In this document: in pieces, positions 15,449 to 24,244 of the stretch
How the letters are laid out: the number at the start of each line of letters is the position of its first letter
Numbering within the stretch: the stretch's first letter is position 1
DNA from: Bacteroidales bacterium
Lineage (GTDB): Bacteria; Bacteroidota; Bacteroidia; Bacteroidales; UBA932
Direction: 5' to 3'
Length of the DNA stretch: 36,925 bases
Assembly: GCA_017960545.1 (NCBI GenBank)
Contig: JAGCYZ010000025.1
Coordinates: 1 to 36,925 of the forward strand
Made by a program: the position numbers and the translations under genes
The notes under the pieces: model-generated
The model's database searches: none
Told to the model about the DNA's origin: nothing
Seen by the model: only the letters and a program-made list of their open reading frames with translations

Positions 15449-16185
15449 TATAACCACATTATTGCGCCTGTCAATGCTGCGGCAGGCAGTAATTCGAGCC
15501 CGCAAAGATACAAAAATGTTGTCAAAACCCCATAAGAAGAGCCTAAAATTTCCAGTTTTGTAAACAGATACACCAGATATACGGTACCTGTCTCACAAAG
15601 GAGCACCGTCCTTACGGTGTCAGGGTCCAGGTGGAAAATCCTCAGGACGCCTATGGTCACAAGCATAAGAATGGTGTATGGAATGAAGAAATTCATTGCA
15701 CTGCGGTGTGCTATGCGGTATGTTTCCATACTGCCGTGCAAAGGGCGGATGACTTTGTATATTACGAACCGCAGCAGCATGAATGCCAGGAATACCCCTA
15801 CGTAGAAAGGGGTCCGGTATTCAGCCGGCTGCTGAGTGATGAAATCTATGTCAAAGAAATTGAACCTGGCGGCTATCAGGCAGAAGGGGAGGATGCAGGA
15901 TGCGAAGGTCCAATTGCGGCTCCGCACAAGCGGGACGCTGTTCTCCAGGCGGTAGTTGTTGCGCCAGCGGGTGAGGCAGCTGAGCACGGTGGGATTGCAG
16001 TGCAGGAAAGAATCCAGAATGAAAAGGAAGAAGAACACCGAGGCAACCACCAACGCTATGTTCACGGGATATTCCCCCCATTCATAGCTGATTACGGAGC
16101 CTTGCGACGGACTTGTAGCCATTTGCAGGGTCCCGGACTTGAATGCCTCCACGGCAGGCCTTATGAACGATGTGCTGTCTGCCAT
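15448..16185 (-). CDS. DUF4271 polytopic membrane protein
   Basis: 245 residues from the ATG at 16185, which overlaps the preceding stop by one base (TGATG); a TTG one codon earlier is possible. Six hydrophobic segments can be seen (for example IALVVASVFFFLFIL, FYVGVFLAFMLLRFVIYKV, FFIPYTILMLVTIGVL and GLELLPAAALTGAIM). The pattern, length and position before hemD fit the DUF4271 family of Bacteroidota. Its function is not known; the constant linkage to hemD invites a role linked to haem or membrane insertion, but that is a guess. Confidence 0.85.
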   Translation of the reverse strand: MADSTSFIRPAVEAFKSGTLQMATSPSQGSVISYEWGEYPVNIALVVASVFFFLFILDSFLHCNPTVLSCLTRWRNNYRLENSVPLVRSRNWTFASCILPFCLIAARFNFFDIDFITQQPAEYRTPFYVGVFLAFMLLRFVIYKVIRPLHGSMETYRIAHRSAMNFFIPYTILMLVTIGVLRIFHLDPDTVRTVLLCETGTVYLVYLFTKLEILGSSYGVLTTFLYLCGLELLPAAALTGAIMWL

Positions 16186-16499
16186 CAATTACCTCTTTTG
16201 GCGTTGTAGCCCATTGACTGGAGCAACGCCGTAAGCTTGTCCCTGAAATCTCCCTGGATTGTTATGACGCCGTCCTTCACGGTGCCGCCCACGCCGCATT
16301 TTATCTTGAGGGTCTTGCCCAGTGCGGCCAGGTCTTCCCCGCGTCCGACGAATCCCTTGACCAGGGTGACCTGCTTGCCTGCTCGGCCGCTACGGTCGAT
16401 GCTCACCACCAGCCTCTGCTTGGCAGGGGCGAGGGTTTCCGGTTCCTGGGCCTTGGGTTCTTCGTAAACAAAGTCTGGATTTGTGGAATAGATGATCAT
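16185..16499 (-). CDS. SUI1/eIF1-like translation factor (YciH family)
   Basis: 104 residues. The C-terminal 75 form a SUI1 domain: VTLVKGFVGRGEDLAALGKTLKIKCGVGGTVKDG, then ITIQGDFRDKLTALLQSMGY. KGF and CGVGGT are family hallmarks. The N-terminal part is a charged tail. In E. coli YciH contributes to start-site fidelity. It opens a five-gene leftward operon (SUI1, DUF4271, hemD, rnpA, yidD) with overlapping or nearly overlapping joints. Confidence 0.93.
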   Translation of the reverse strand: MIIYSTNPDFVYEEPKAQEPETLAPAKQRLVVSIDRSGRAGKQVTLVKGFVGRGEDLAALGKTLKIKCGVGGTVKDGVITIQGDFRDKLTALLQSMGYNAKRGN

Positions 16500-16515
16500 G
16501 GCGCCATAATTTTTG

Positions 16516-16523
16516 CAAATATA
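16516..16523 (-). promoter_or_regulatory. -7 promoter box for the SUI1-to-yidD operon
   Basis: Minus-strand TATATTTG, 16 bases before the SUI1 ATG. It is back to back with the DUF2723 promoter: the -33 TTTG of the latter (16512-16515) lies right beside it. Confidence 0.6.
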
Positions 16524-16536
16524 GTTATTCCTTTTG

Positions 16537-16544
16537 TATCTTTG
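16537..16544 (+). promoter_or_regulatory. -7 promoter box for the DUF2723 gene
   Basis: TATCTTTG, with a TTTG at 16512-16515 (21-base spacer) as -33 element. Only 6 bases (TAAGTT) lie before the ATG at 16551. Confidence 0.65.
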
Positions 16545-16550
16545 TAAGTT

Positions 16551-19500
16551 ATGAATGACAAGAAGTTTACTCTGTGGAACAGGATTACGGCGCTGTTGGT
16601 CTTTGCCGTTTCCGCATTCACATACCTTTCTACGATAGAGCCTTCCGCTTCCTACTGGGACTGCGGAGAATTTATAGCATCGTCATATAAACTGGAAGTG
16701 GGCCATCCCCCGGGAAACCCTGTGTTCCAGCTGTTTGCAAGGCTGTTCACAATGTTCTCGGACGGCGCTCACGCAGCAATAATGGTGAATGCGATGAATG
16801 CGCTCCTTTCCGCGCTCACCATCTTTTTCCTGTATCTGACCATCGTCTTCCTGGCAAAGAGGATCGTCCGGAAGGGAGAGAACGGTGAGTACAGCGCAGG
16901 CAGTGCGATAGCCGTCTTTGGAAGCGGCGCGGTGGGTGCGCTGGCATATTGCTTCTCAGACACATTCTGGTTCTCCGCGGTAGAGGGAGAGGTTTACGCA
17001 ATGTCCTCCCTTTTCACCGCAATGGTGTTCTGGGCGATGACCAAGTGGTACGAGCAGGCCGAAAGGCCTCATTCCAACCGCTGGATAGTGCTTATAGCCT
17101 TCCTGATGGGCCTTTCCATCGGAATCCACCTTCTGAACCTGCTGGCAATCCCGGCGATAGTGTTCCTTTATTACTACAGGAAAAAGGAAGAGGGCAAGTA
17201 TTCCTGGCTGGATCTGGTAAAGATAATGCTGGTGTCAGTGGTGATACTGGCCGTCATTCTGTTCATAATAGTGCCGTATCTCCCCAAGGTTGCGGCTTAT
17301 GCGGACCTGCTGTTCGTGAACGTCTTCGGGCTTCCGTACAACAGCGGAGCGGCGTTCTTCATCATAGCGCTCCTGGCATTGTGCTTCTGGGGCCTCTTCC
17401 GCACGCTCAAGAAAGACAAGGTGTTCTGGAACACCGTCCTGCTGTGTTTCACCACGATAACCATAGGATTCTCGCTGTTCAGCATCTGTATAATCCGCTC
17501 CAGCGTAAAGACACCTACCAATGAGTACCAGCCTGACAACGCCTTCACGCTGGTAAGGTACCTGTCACGCGAGCAATACGGCAGCAATCCTCTCATCTAC
17601 GGAGAATACTTCGACGCCCCGTACGAAATTGGCACCAAGGATTACTGGGCCCCGCTGAACGGCAAGTACGTCAAGACCAAGGGTCCCCTTTCCCCTACAT
17701 ACAAGCCGGAGGGCAAGATGCTCTTCCCCAGGATGTGGAGCGCTTCTTCTTCCGGAAGCCAGTACGAGGACTTCTACGAGAGTTATATGAAGGGTACCGG
17801 GCGCAAGATTGCCGGTGCGGACCACAAGAAACCTACGATGAAGGCAAACCTGGCCTATTTCTTCGACTACCAGCTCAACTGGATGTACTGGAGGTATTTC
17901 TTCTGGAACTTTGCCGGACGCCAGAACGATATCCACAGCCCCGTCCCGGGAGAGATCTTCCTGGGCAACTGGGAGAGCGGAATCAAGGCCATTGACAACC
18001 TGAGGCTGGGAGACCAGAGCGACGCCCCCTCGGTCCTCAAGGACAACAAGGCAAAGAACCATTATTATATGCTGCCGTTCCTCCTTGGCCTTCTTGGCCT
18101 GTTCTTCCAGTTCGGCAAGGACAAGAGAGGCTGCTGGCTGGTGTTCCTGATGTTCTTCATGACGGGAATAGCAGTTGTGATCTACCTTAACCAGCCTCCG
18201 TTCCAGGTGCGCGAGAGGGACTACGCCTATGCCGGTTCATTCTATTCGTTCTGTATGTGGATAGGACTGGCGGTTGCGGCGCTGTATTCCTGGATTTCCG
18301 ACGCCCTCAAGGGCAAGGGAAGCCTGCCCGTAGCGGCCGCAGCGGCTGTCGCCTGCCTTCTTGTTCCCGTCCTGATGGCAGCCCAGAACTGGGACGACCA
18401 CGACCGCAGCAACCGCCGCACCGCCGTCGAGATGGCAACGAATTACCTGAACTCGGTAGGTCCCAACGGTATCCTCATCACCCACGGAGACAACGACACC
18501 TTCCCCCTGTGGTACGCCCAGGAGGTTGAGGATGTCCGCACGGACGTGCGTATCTGCAACACCTCGCTGCTCGGTACGGACTGGCATATAGACCAGATGA
18601 AATATGCGGTCAACAAATCGGCGCCCCTGAACCTGAGCATACCTCCGGAGCAGCTCCTCTACGGCACAAACGAGTACGTTTACCTTTATGACACCCGTGA
18701 CCAGGTGATTGACATAAAGGACGTGATGGCCGTGTTCCGTCACCCTGAGGCAAAGCTCGCCCTCCAGGGAGGCGAAAAGGTGGACTATATAATGTCCCGC
18801 AAGATTGCCGTGCCAGTGAACAAGGAGAACGTACTCAAGTACGGCATCCTTTCAGACCTTTTCAAGGACGTGATTCCTGAGTATATGGTTCTGGAGATCC
18901 CTGAGGGCAAGGATTATCTGACCAAGCCGGAGCTGTTCCTGCTTGACCTGCTTTCCAACTATGAATGGGACAGGCCAATCAGTATGCTCAATATGGGAGG
19001 AGACCTGAACATCGGAGTCAAGGACTATCTTATGTATGACGGATATTCCTTCCGTCTTACCCCCATCAAGACAGGGGCGTCATCCACAAACGTAGGCCTG
19101 GCCGATCCGGATTACCTTTATGGCCTGCTTATGGACACCTACAAGTTCGATGCGGTTTCAAGGGGAGATTATTTCATTGATTACCAGAACCTTTATACCC
19201 ATCTTGGCGTTATGTCCCTGCCCAATATGTTCCAGACCAGCGCAAACTTCTTCCTCAAGCTGGGTCAGGAGGAGAGGGCCAAGGCCCTGCTGGACAAGTG
19301 CCGGGACGTGATGCGCTATTATCCTATGGAGGGCATACCCATAGGCCTTTCCGGCGTGGATATAACCACCATAGGGATCATAGAGGATTACCTGAAAATG
19401 GGATTCGAGCAGGAAGGAGTCACCCTTGCCAGGAATTATATGGACCAGCTCCTGGATGCCTGCGCGTTCTATATGGAGTTTTACAGATATGCCGAAAGCA

Positions 19501-19643
19501 ACTTTGACCAGTGCACCAATTTCCTCTACTATTTTGCCAACAGGCTGCGCAACAACGGGCAGGAAGAACTGGCAGCAGAGGCTGAATCCCGTCTGGAGGG
19601 GATGATAAAGGCAATGGGATCGTTGACGGAGGAGGACGACTAG
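16551..19643 (+). CDS. DUF2723 membrane protein, probable protein O-glycosyltransferase (TMEM260-like)
   Basis: 1030 residues. The N-terminal half is polytopic with about ten or more membrane segments. It carries the family signature SYWDCGEFIASSYKLEVGHP near residue 34, where the Asp/Glu of WDCGE sit in the first outer loop as in GT-C glycosyltransferases, followed by PPGNPVF. A second membrane block lies around residues 505-610. The C-terminal third is soluble with helical repeats. DUF2723 includes human TMEM260, an O-mannosyltransferase, so sugar transfer from a lipid carrier to exported proteins is the likely reaction; donor and target are unknown. Single gene with its own promoter; its stop shares CTAG with the opposing methyltransferase. 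Confidence 0.88.
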   Translation: MNDKKFTLWNRITALLVFAVSAFTYLSTIEPSASYWDCGEFIASSYKLEVGHPPGNPVFQLFARLFTMFSDGAHAAIMVNAMNALLSALTIFFLYLTIVFLAKRIVRKGENGEYSAGSAIAVFGSGAVGALAYCFSDTFWFSAVEGEVYAMSSLFTAMVFWAMTKWYEQAERPHSNRWIVLIAFLMGLSIGIHLLNLLAIPAIVFLYYYRKKEEGKYSWLDLVKIMLVSVVILAVILFIIVPYLPKVAAYADLLFVNVFGLPYNSGAAFFIIALLALCFWGLFRTLKKDKVFWNTVLLCFTTITIGFSLFSICIIRSSVKTPTNEYQPDNAFTLVRYLSREQYGSNPLIYGEYFDAPYEIGTKDYWAPLNGKYVKTKGPLSPTYKPEGKMLFPRMWSASSSGSQYEDFYESYMKGTGRKIAGADHKKPTMKANLAYFFDYQLNWMYWRYFFWNFAGRQNDIHSPVPGEIFLGNWESGIKAIDNLRLGDQSDAPSVLKDNKAKNHYYMLPFLLGLLGLFFQFGKDKRGCWLVFLMFFMTGIAVVIYLNQPPFQVRERDYAYAGSFYSFCMWIGLAVAALYSWISDALKGKGSLPVAAAAAVACLLVPVLMAAQNWDDHDRSNRRTAVEMATNYLNSVGPNGILITHGDNDTFPLWYAQEVEDVRTDVRICNTSLLGTDWHIDQMKYAVNKSAPLNLSIPPEQLLYGTNEYVYLYDTRDQVIDIKDVMAVFRHPEAKLALQGGEKVDYIMSRKIAVPVNKENVLKYGILSDLFKDVIPEYMVLEIPEGKDYLTKPELFLLDLLSNYEWDRPISMLNMGGDLNIGVKDYLMYDGYSFRLTPIKTGASSTNVGLADPDYLYGLLMDTYKFDAVSRGDYFIDYQNLYTHLGVMSLPNMFQTSANFFLKLGQEERAKALLDKCRDVMRYYPMEGIPIGLSGVDITTIGIIEDYLKMGFEQEGVTLARNYMDQLLDACAFYMEFYRYAESNFDQCTNFLYYFANRLRNNGQEELAAEAESRLEGMIKAMGSLTEEDD

Positions 19644-20557
19644 CGCTTTACGCGGACATAGATACTGAGCGGGAGGGCTTTGCCGAAGCGGTCACGCAAG
19701 GCGAGCTCCCCGCTTTCCATTTCCGGGACGGCGCCGCCAAGGGCCTCGCGCACGGTGGTTTCCCCAAGGAGGGGGGAGTATCCGTTGGAATAGAGGTTCA
19801 GTACCATAAAGGCGTGTTCCGGCTCAAGGATTTCACCAACGCATTTGAGCATATCGAAGAGGCACTGGTCCAGTTTCCATTTTTCGCCGTCGGGGCCGTG
19901 GCCGTATGCGGGAGGGTCCAGTATTATGCCGTTGTACCTGTTGCCGCGGCGCGCCTCCCTCTTTGCAAATTTGAGGGCGTCCTCGACCACCCAGCGGATG
20001 TCGGAAAGGCCGCTGCGCTCCATATTGGCCTTGGCCCAGGTCACCACCTGACGGACGGAGTCCAGGTGGGTGACGTCGGCCCCGGCCGCCTTGGCCGCCA
20101 GCGAGGCCGCGCCCGTGTATGCGAACAGGTTGAGCACCTTTGGTGCAGTCCCTTTAGGAAGGGTTCCGGAGAGCTCCTTGACGCTGCTGTAGATATATTC
20201 CCAGTTTGGCGCCTGCTCCGGGAAGACGCCTACGTGCTTGAAGGAGGTGAGGCCAAGCCGCAGGTTGAAGCGCGGCCCTTGGGCGCCGCCGTAGCCTATG
20301 TACCACTGGTCGTCCATCTTCTTCAGGCGCTCCCACGTGCCGCTGTCCTCCTTTCCGGCCTTGCCGAAACCGGCGCCTGGCTTGAAGCGCGTGTGGGCCA
20401 TCGATTCCCACTTGCTTTCAGGGAGCGTTTTGTCCCAGAGTGCCTTGGGTTCGGGACGGATGAGGCAGCAGGCGCCGAACCTTTCTAGTTTCTCGCCCTG
20501 GCCGCTGTCTATCAGCTCATAATCTTTCCAGAAATCTCCGGGATATTGTATGCTCAT
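19640..20557 (-). CDS. Class I SAM-dependent methyltransferase, RlmI/RlmK-like
   Basis: 305 residues. The middle holds the Rossmann methyltransferase core: VLNLFAYTGAASLAA (SAM loop, about residue 143), VTHLDSVRQVVTWAKAN, IRWVVEDALKFAKREA and the catalytic-loop-like ILDPPAYGHG. This is the arrangement of the RlmI/RlmK 23S rRNA methyltransferase group (PF10672). The N-terminal PUA domain of RlmI is missing, and the N-terminus is a different beta-rich region (WYIGYGG). An RNA target is likely but not proven. A TATCTTTG box ends 5 bases before its ATG. Confidence 0.85.
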   Translation of the reverse strand: MSIQYPGDFWKDYELIDSGQGEKLERFGACCLIRPEPKALWDKTLPESKWESMAHTRFKPGAGFGKAGKEDSGTWERLKKMDDQWYIGYGGAQGPRFNLRLGLTSFKHVGVFPEQAPNWEYIYSSVKELSGTLPKGTAPKVLNLFAYTGAASLAAKAAGADVTHLDSVRQVVTWAKANMERSGLSDIRWVVEDALKFAKREARRGNRYNGIILDPPAYGHGPDGEKWKLDQCLFDMLKCVGEILEPEHAFMVLNLYSNGYSPLLGETTVREALGGAVPEMESGELALRDRFGKALPLSIYVRVKR

Positions 20558-20562
20558 AATTA

Positions 20563-20570
20563 CAAAGATA
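20563..20570 (-). promoter_or_regulatory. -7 promoter box for the RlmI-like gene
   Basis: Minus-strand TATCTTTG with only 5 bases before the ATG at 20557; the mRNA is probably leaderless. Confidence 0.6.
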
Positions 20571-20583
20571 TTAGTTTTTTTAG

Positions 20584-20591
20584 TATTTTTG
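20584..20591 (+). promoter_or_regulatory. -7 promoter box for pgk
   Basis: TATTTTTG, 32 bases before the pgk ATG at 20624, so this transcript has a normal short leader. Confidence 0.55.
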
Positions 20592-20623
20592 TGGACTTGA
20601 AATTATCATAACACATTATACAA

Positions 20624-21877
20624 ATGCAAAAGTACATCGATTCCTATGACTTCGCCGGCAAGAAGGCTATTGTCCGCGTAGATTTCAACGTTCCCCTGGA
20701 CGAGAATTTCAACATTACAGACGACACCCGTATCAGGGCTGCCATCCCTACCCTCAAGAAGGTTCTCCAGGAAGGCGGATCAGTTATCATCATGTCCCAC
20801 CTCGGACGTCCCAAGGGAGTTAACCCCAAATTCTCCCTCAAGCATATAGTTGACCACGTGTCAGAGAAGCTCGGAGTACCCGTACAGTTCGCTGACGACT
20901 GCCAGAAGGCAGACGCACAGGCTGCCGCCCTCAAGCCGGGCGAGGCTCTCCTCCTTGAGAACCTCCGCTTCTACGCAGAGGAGGAAGGCAAACCCCGCGG
21001 ACTGGCAGAGGACGCTACCGACGAGGAGAAGAAAGCTGCCAAGGCTGCCGTTAAGGAAAGCCAGAAGGAGTTCGTGAAGAAACTCGCTTCTTACGCTGAC
21101 TGCTACATCAACGATGCATTCGGAACAGCACACAGGGCTCACGGCTCAACCGCCCTCATCGCAAAGTACTTCCCTGATGACAAGATGTTCGGCTACCTTA
21201 TGGAAGGCGAGATCAAGGCTATCGACAACGTACTTCACAATGCCCAGAAGCCTCTCACCGCTATCATCGGCGGCGCCAAGGTTTCTTCCAAGCTCGCAGT
21301 TCTCAAGAACCTCCTCGGCAAGGTTGACAACCTTATCATCGGTGGCGGAATGGGTTACACCTTCATCAAGGCCCAGGGCGGAAAGATAGGTCTCTCGCTT
21401 CACGAGGACGAGCTTATGCCGGATGCTCTCGCAATCCTCGAGGAGGCAAAGGCAAAGGGCGTGAACGTTTACATCTCAGACCAGGCCGTCTGCACCCAGG
21501 AGTTCTCCAACGACGCCGTTACCAAACTCTTCCCTGCAAACGAGATTCCTGACGACTGGGAGGGAGTTGACGCCGGTCCTGACACCCTCAAGGTTTGGGA
21601 GAAGGTTATCGCTGATTCCAAGACCATCCTCTGGAACGGTCCTGTAGGCGTATTCGAGATCCCTGCATTCGCAAAGGGAACCCTCTGCATCGCAGAGCTC
21701 CTTGCAAAGGCTACCGAGAACGGAGCTTACACCCTTGTAGGCGGTGGTGATTCCGTTGCAGCCGTTACCCAGATGGGCTACGCAAAGAAAGTTAGTTACG
21801 TATCTACCGGCGGCGGTGCAATGCTCGAGGCAATCGAAGGCAAGGACCTCCCCGGCATAGCTGCCATCCGCGAGTAA
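20624..21877 (+). CDS. pgk: Phosphoglycerate kinase
   Basis: 417 residues, the full family length. Substrate-binding motifs are [10 protein letters not shown] (about residue 18), [11 protein letters not shown] and MSHLGRPKG; the nucleotide side has [19 protein letters not shown] and GGGDSVAAV. It makes ATP from 1,3-bisphosphoglycerate in glycolysis. Codon use is strongly biased toward a few preferred codons, as expected for a highly expressed gene. The lgt gene starts one base after its stop. Confidence 0.99.
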   Translation: MQKYIDSYDFAGKKAIVRVDFNVPLDENFNITDDTRIRAAIPTLKKVLQEGGSVIIMSHLGRPKGVNPKFSLKHIVDHVSEKLGVPVQFADDCQKADAQAAALKPGEALLLENLRFYAEEEGKPRGLAEDATDEEKKAAKAAVKESQKEFVKKLASYADCYINDAFGTAHRAHGSTALIAKYFPDDKMFGYLMEGEIKAIDNVLHNAQKPLTAIIGGAKVSSKLAVLKNLLGKVDNLIIGGGMGYTFIKAQGGKIGLSLHEDELMPDALAILEEAKAKGVNVYISDQAVCTQEFSNDAVTKLFPANEIPDDWEGVDAGPDTLKVWEKVIADSKTILWNGPVGVFEIPAFAKGTLCIAELLAKATENGAYTLVGGGDSVAAVTQMGYAKKVSYVSTGGGAMLEAIEGKDLPGIAAIRE

Positions 21878-21878
21878 A

Positions 21879-22715
21879 ATGACCGGTATCCTGGCAGTTC
21901 ACTGGCATGTAGACCCCGTCCTGTTCCAGGCGGGGCCTCTGCAAGTCAGGTGGTATTCCCTCCTGTTCATCTCCGGATTCATCCTGGGCTGGTTCATCTT
22001 CAAGAGCTACTGCCGCCGGGAGAAGATATCCGAAGATATTCTGGACCCGCTCCTCTATACGCTGCTCATAGCAACCATAGTGGGAGCCCGCCTGGGGCAC
22101 TGCCTTTTCTATCAGCCGGATTATTACCTTGGCTCCTGGAAAGGATTCTGGGAGATATTCATGCCTTGGAAGGGCGGACTTGCAAGTCACGGAGGAGCCA
22201 TCGCCATTATTCTTGCAATGTGGTGGTTCTCCTCAAAGTGGGGCAAGAAGCACGGATTTGACTTCCTTTGGCTTCTGGACCACCTTTGCATAACCGTGGC
22301 TTTTGCCGGTTGCTTCATAAGGCTGGGCAATCTTTTCAATTCAGAAATATACGGCGACGTGACATCCCTTCCCTGGGGATTCATCTTCGAGAACAGGGGA
22401 GAGACCCTGCCAAAACACCCAACCCAGTTGTACGAGGCTCTCAGCTACCTTATCCTGGGCCTTGTGATGTGGCGCCTGTACAAGACTAAACTTGACAAGC
22501 TTCCGCGTGGTTTCTTCTTTGGGTTATTCCTGGTGGGATGCTTTGGAATGAGATTCCTCATAGAGTTCATAAAAGAACCGCAGGTAGGCTTCGAAGAGAC
22601 CATGGCGCTTAATATGGGACAGCTTCTCTCAATCCCGTTCGTGATAATAGGAATAGCCGTTCTTATTTACGCATACAAGAAAAAGATTCCCGCTTACGCA
22701 ACCAAACAGAAATAA
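21879..22715 (+). CDS. lgt: Prolipoprotein diacylglyceryl transferase
   Basis: 278 residues with about seven membrane segments. Family landmarks are RWYSLLFISGFILG near the N-terminus, VGARLGHCLFYQP, GGLASHGGAIAI (the conserved His-Gly-Gly) and the signature RLGNLFNSEIYG, holding the essential Arg and Asn. It attaches diacylglycerol to the lipobox Cys of lipoproteins in the inner membrane. Several substrates are visible in this window (RND adaptor, GldH, the protein at 1-238). It follows pgk by one base and ends in a hairpin. Confidence 0.97.
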   Translation: MTGILAVHWHVDPVLFQAGPLQVRWYSLLFISGFILGWFIFKSYCRREKISEDILDPLLYTLLIATIVGARLGHCLFYQPDYYLGSWKGFWEIFMPWKGGLASHGGAIAIILAMWWFSSKWGKKHGFDFLWLLDHLCITVAFAGCFIRLGNLFNSEIYGDVTSLPWGFIFENRGETLPKHPTQLYEALSYLILGLVMWRLYKTKLDKLPRGFFFGLFLVGCFGMRFLIEFIKEPQVGFEETMALNMGQLLSIPFVIIGIAVLIYAYKKKIPAYATKQK

Positions 22716-22720
22716 ACTAT

Positions 22721-22750
22721 GAAGGCCGGCCACAAACCGGCCTTCGTTTA
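22721..22750 (+). terminator. Probable intrinsic terminator after lgt
   Basis: GAAGGCCGG (22721-22729) pairs perfectly with CCGGCCTTC (22737-22745) around a 7-base loop, starting 6 bases after the lgt stop. The T tract is short (GTTTAA), so termination may be incomplete. Confidence 0.7.
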
Positions 22751-22810
22751 ACCGGATTGAATTTATATGGAATATTTTTTGTTGCAATTCTCCGGTCTTA
22801 ATTAAGTAAA

Positions 22811-24229
22811 ATGATTAGAATGAGAAGGTTAGTTAGTTTAATCCTGGCCACATTCCTCAGTTTCCCTCTCCTGGCTCAGATAGCCGCCCCTCAGGCTGCC
22901 CCTGAGACGGTTGTCCTTACCCTGGACGACGCCATTGTCATAGCCCTCAGCGAGAATATATCCGTCAAGGTGGCAGACAAGGAGATAACCCGTACCCAGT
23001 ACGCCCTCAAGGGTTCCTACGCGTCCCTGTTCCCGCAGGTGGACGGAAGCGGATCGTACCAGAGGACAATCAAGAAGCAGGTGATGTATATGGACTTCGA
23101 TATGGGTTCAATGATGGGAGGCGGTTCGTCGGAAGGCGGCGGTGAAGAGGCCCCGAGCCAGAGGCCGTCCGGAGGCGGAATAGAGGTAGGACGCTGGAAT
23201 ACGTTTTCTACCGGAGTCCAGGCCTCCATGCCGCTGGTGAACGCCCAGCTGTGGAAGAGCATAAAGATATCCGGCGAAGACGTGGAACTGGCGGTTGAGA
23301 AAGCCAGGGCGTCGCGCCTGGATATGATAACCCAGGTCAAGCAGGCTTTCTACGCAGTGCAGCTTGCAAAGGAGGCTTACAAAGTTTACGAAGAAGTTTA
23401 CGACAACGCCTTGGAGAGTTTCCGCCAGACCGAGATGCGATACAACGCGCAAAAGGCGTCCGAGCTGGAATACACCCGCGCCAAGGCTTCCGTCGCCAAT
23501 GCGATCCCCAACCTTTACGACGCAGAGAACAACATAGATATGACCCTGTGGCAGCTGAAGGCTGTAATGGGCATAGACCTGGATATGGATATAGACGTTG
23601 CCGGCGAGCTTCAGGACAACGCCGCCCTTATGTTCCGCGACATACACGAGAACGACGACTTTTCCCTGGAGAACAATTCCACGATGAAGCAGCTCGAAAT
23701 CCAGGCCGGGCAGCTGGCTGACGCCATAAAGATGCAGCAGTTTGCATCGCTGCCCACACTTTCCCTGGCATTTGCATACAGTGTGAACGCAATGACCAAC
23801 GACTTCAACTTCAGGGAGTACCGCTGGTCTCCTTACTCCTACGTGGGACTGAGCCTCTCCATTCCCATCTTCGCCGGAGGCCGAAGGCTCAATTCCGTAC
23901 GCCAGTCCAAGGTGCAATATGAGCAGCTCCAGCTCCAGGCGCTGAATACCGAGCGCCAGCTGAAGATAGCCATACGCCAGTACCTGAACCAGATGGAGAC
24001 AAGCATGAAGTCCTACGACGCCGCCAAGGAGGCGGAGCAGACCGCCCGCAAGGCATACGGCATAGCCACCCAGTCATACAACCTGGGCCGCAGCACCCTT
24101 ACGGACCTTAACGATGCGCAGCTGGCCCTTACGCAGGCCCAGCTGGGAGTTTCCCAGGCCGTTTACAGTTTTGTCCTTGCAAAGGCCGCCCTGGAGCAGA
24201 CCCTGGGCAAAGATTTTTCCAAAGAATAA
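22811..24229 (+). CDS. TolC-family outer-membrane efflux protein
   Basis: 472 residues with a signal peptide (RRLVSLILATFLSFPLLAQ), then two outer-membrane-factor repeats of long helices; LTLDDAIVIALSENISVKVADKE and LSLSIPIFAGGRRLNSVRQSK are typical of each half. A Gly/Met/Ser-rich insert (about residues 97-125) sits where an outer loop is expected. It forms the outer channel of the tripartite pump encoded by the next two genes. An ATG at 22820 is an alternative start. No strong promoter is seen in the 60 bases after the terminator, although TATTTTTTG at 22773 is one base too long for the consensus. Confidence 0.93.
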   Translation: MIRMRRLVSLILATFLSFPLLAQIAAPQAAPETVVLTLDDAIVIALSENISVKVADKEITRTQYALKGSYASLFPQVDGSGSYQRTIKKQVMYMDFDMGSMMGGGSSEGGGEEAPSQRPSGGGIEVGRWNTFSTGVQASMPLVNAQLWKSIKISGEDVELAVEKARASRLDMITQVKQAFYAVQLAKEAYKVYEEVYDNALESFRQTEMRYNAQKASELEYTRAKASVANAIPNLYDAENNIDMTLWQLKAVMGIDLDMDIDVAGELQDNAALMFRDIHENDDFSLENNSTMKQLEIQAGQLADAIKMQQFASLPTLSLAFAYSVNAMTNDFNFREYRWSPYSYVGLSLSIPIFAGGRRLNSVRQSKVQYEQLQLQALNTERQLKIAIRQYLNQMETSMKSYDAAKEAEQTARKAYGIATQSYNLGRSTLTDLNDAQLALTQAQLGVSQAVYSFVLAKAALEQTLGKDFSKE

Positions 24230-24244
24230 AATAGAGACAGATAT

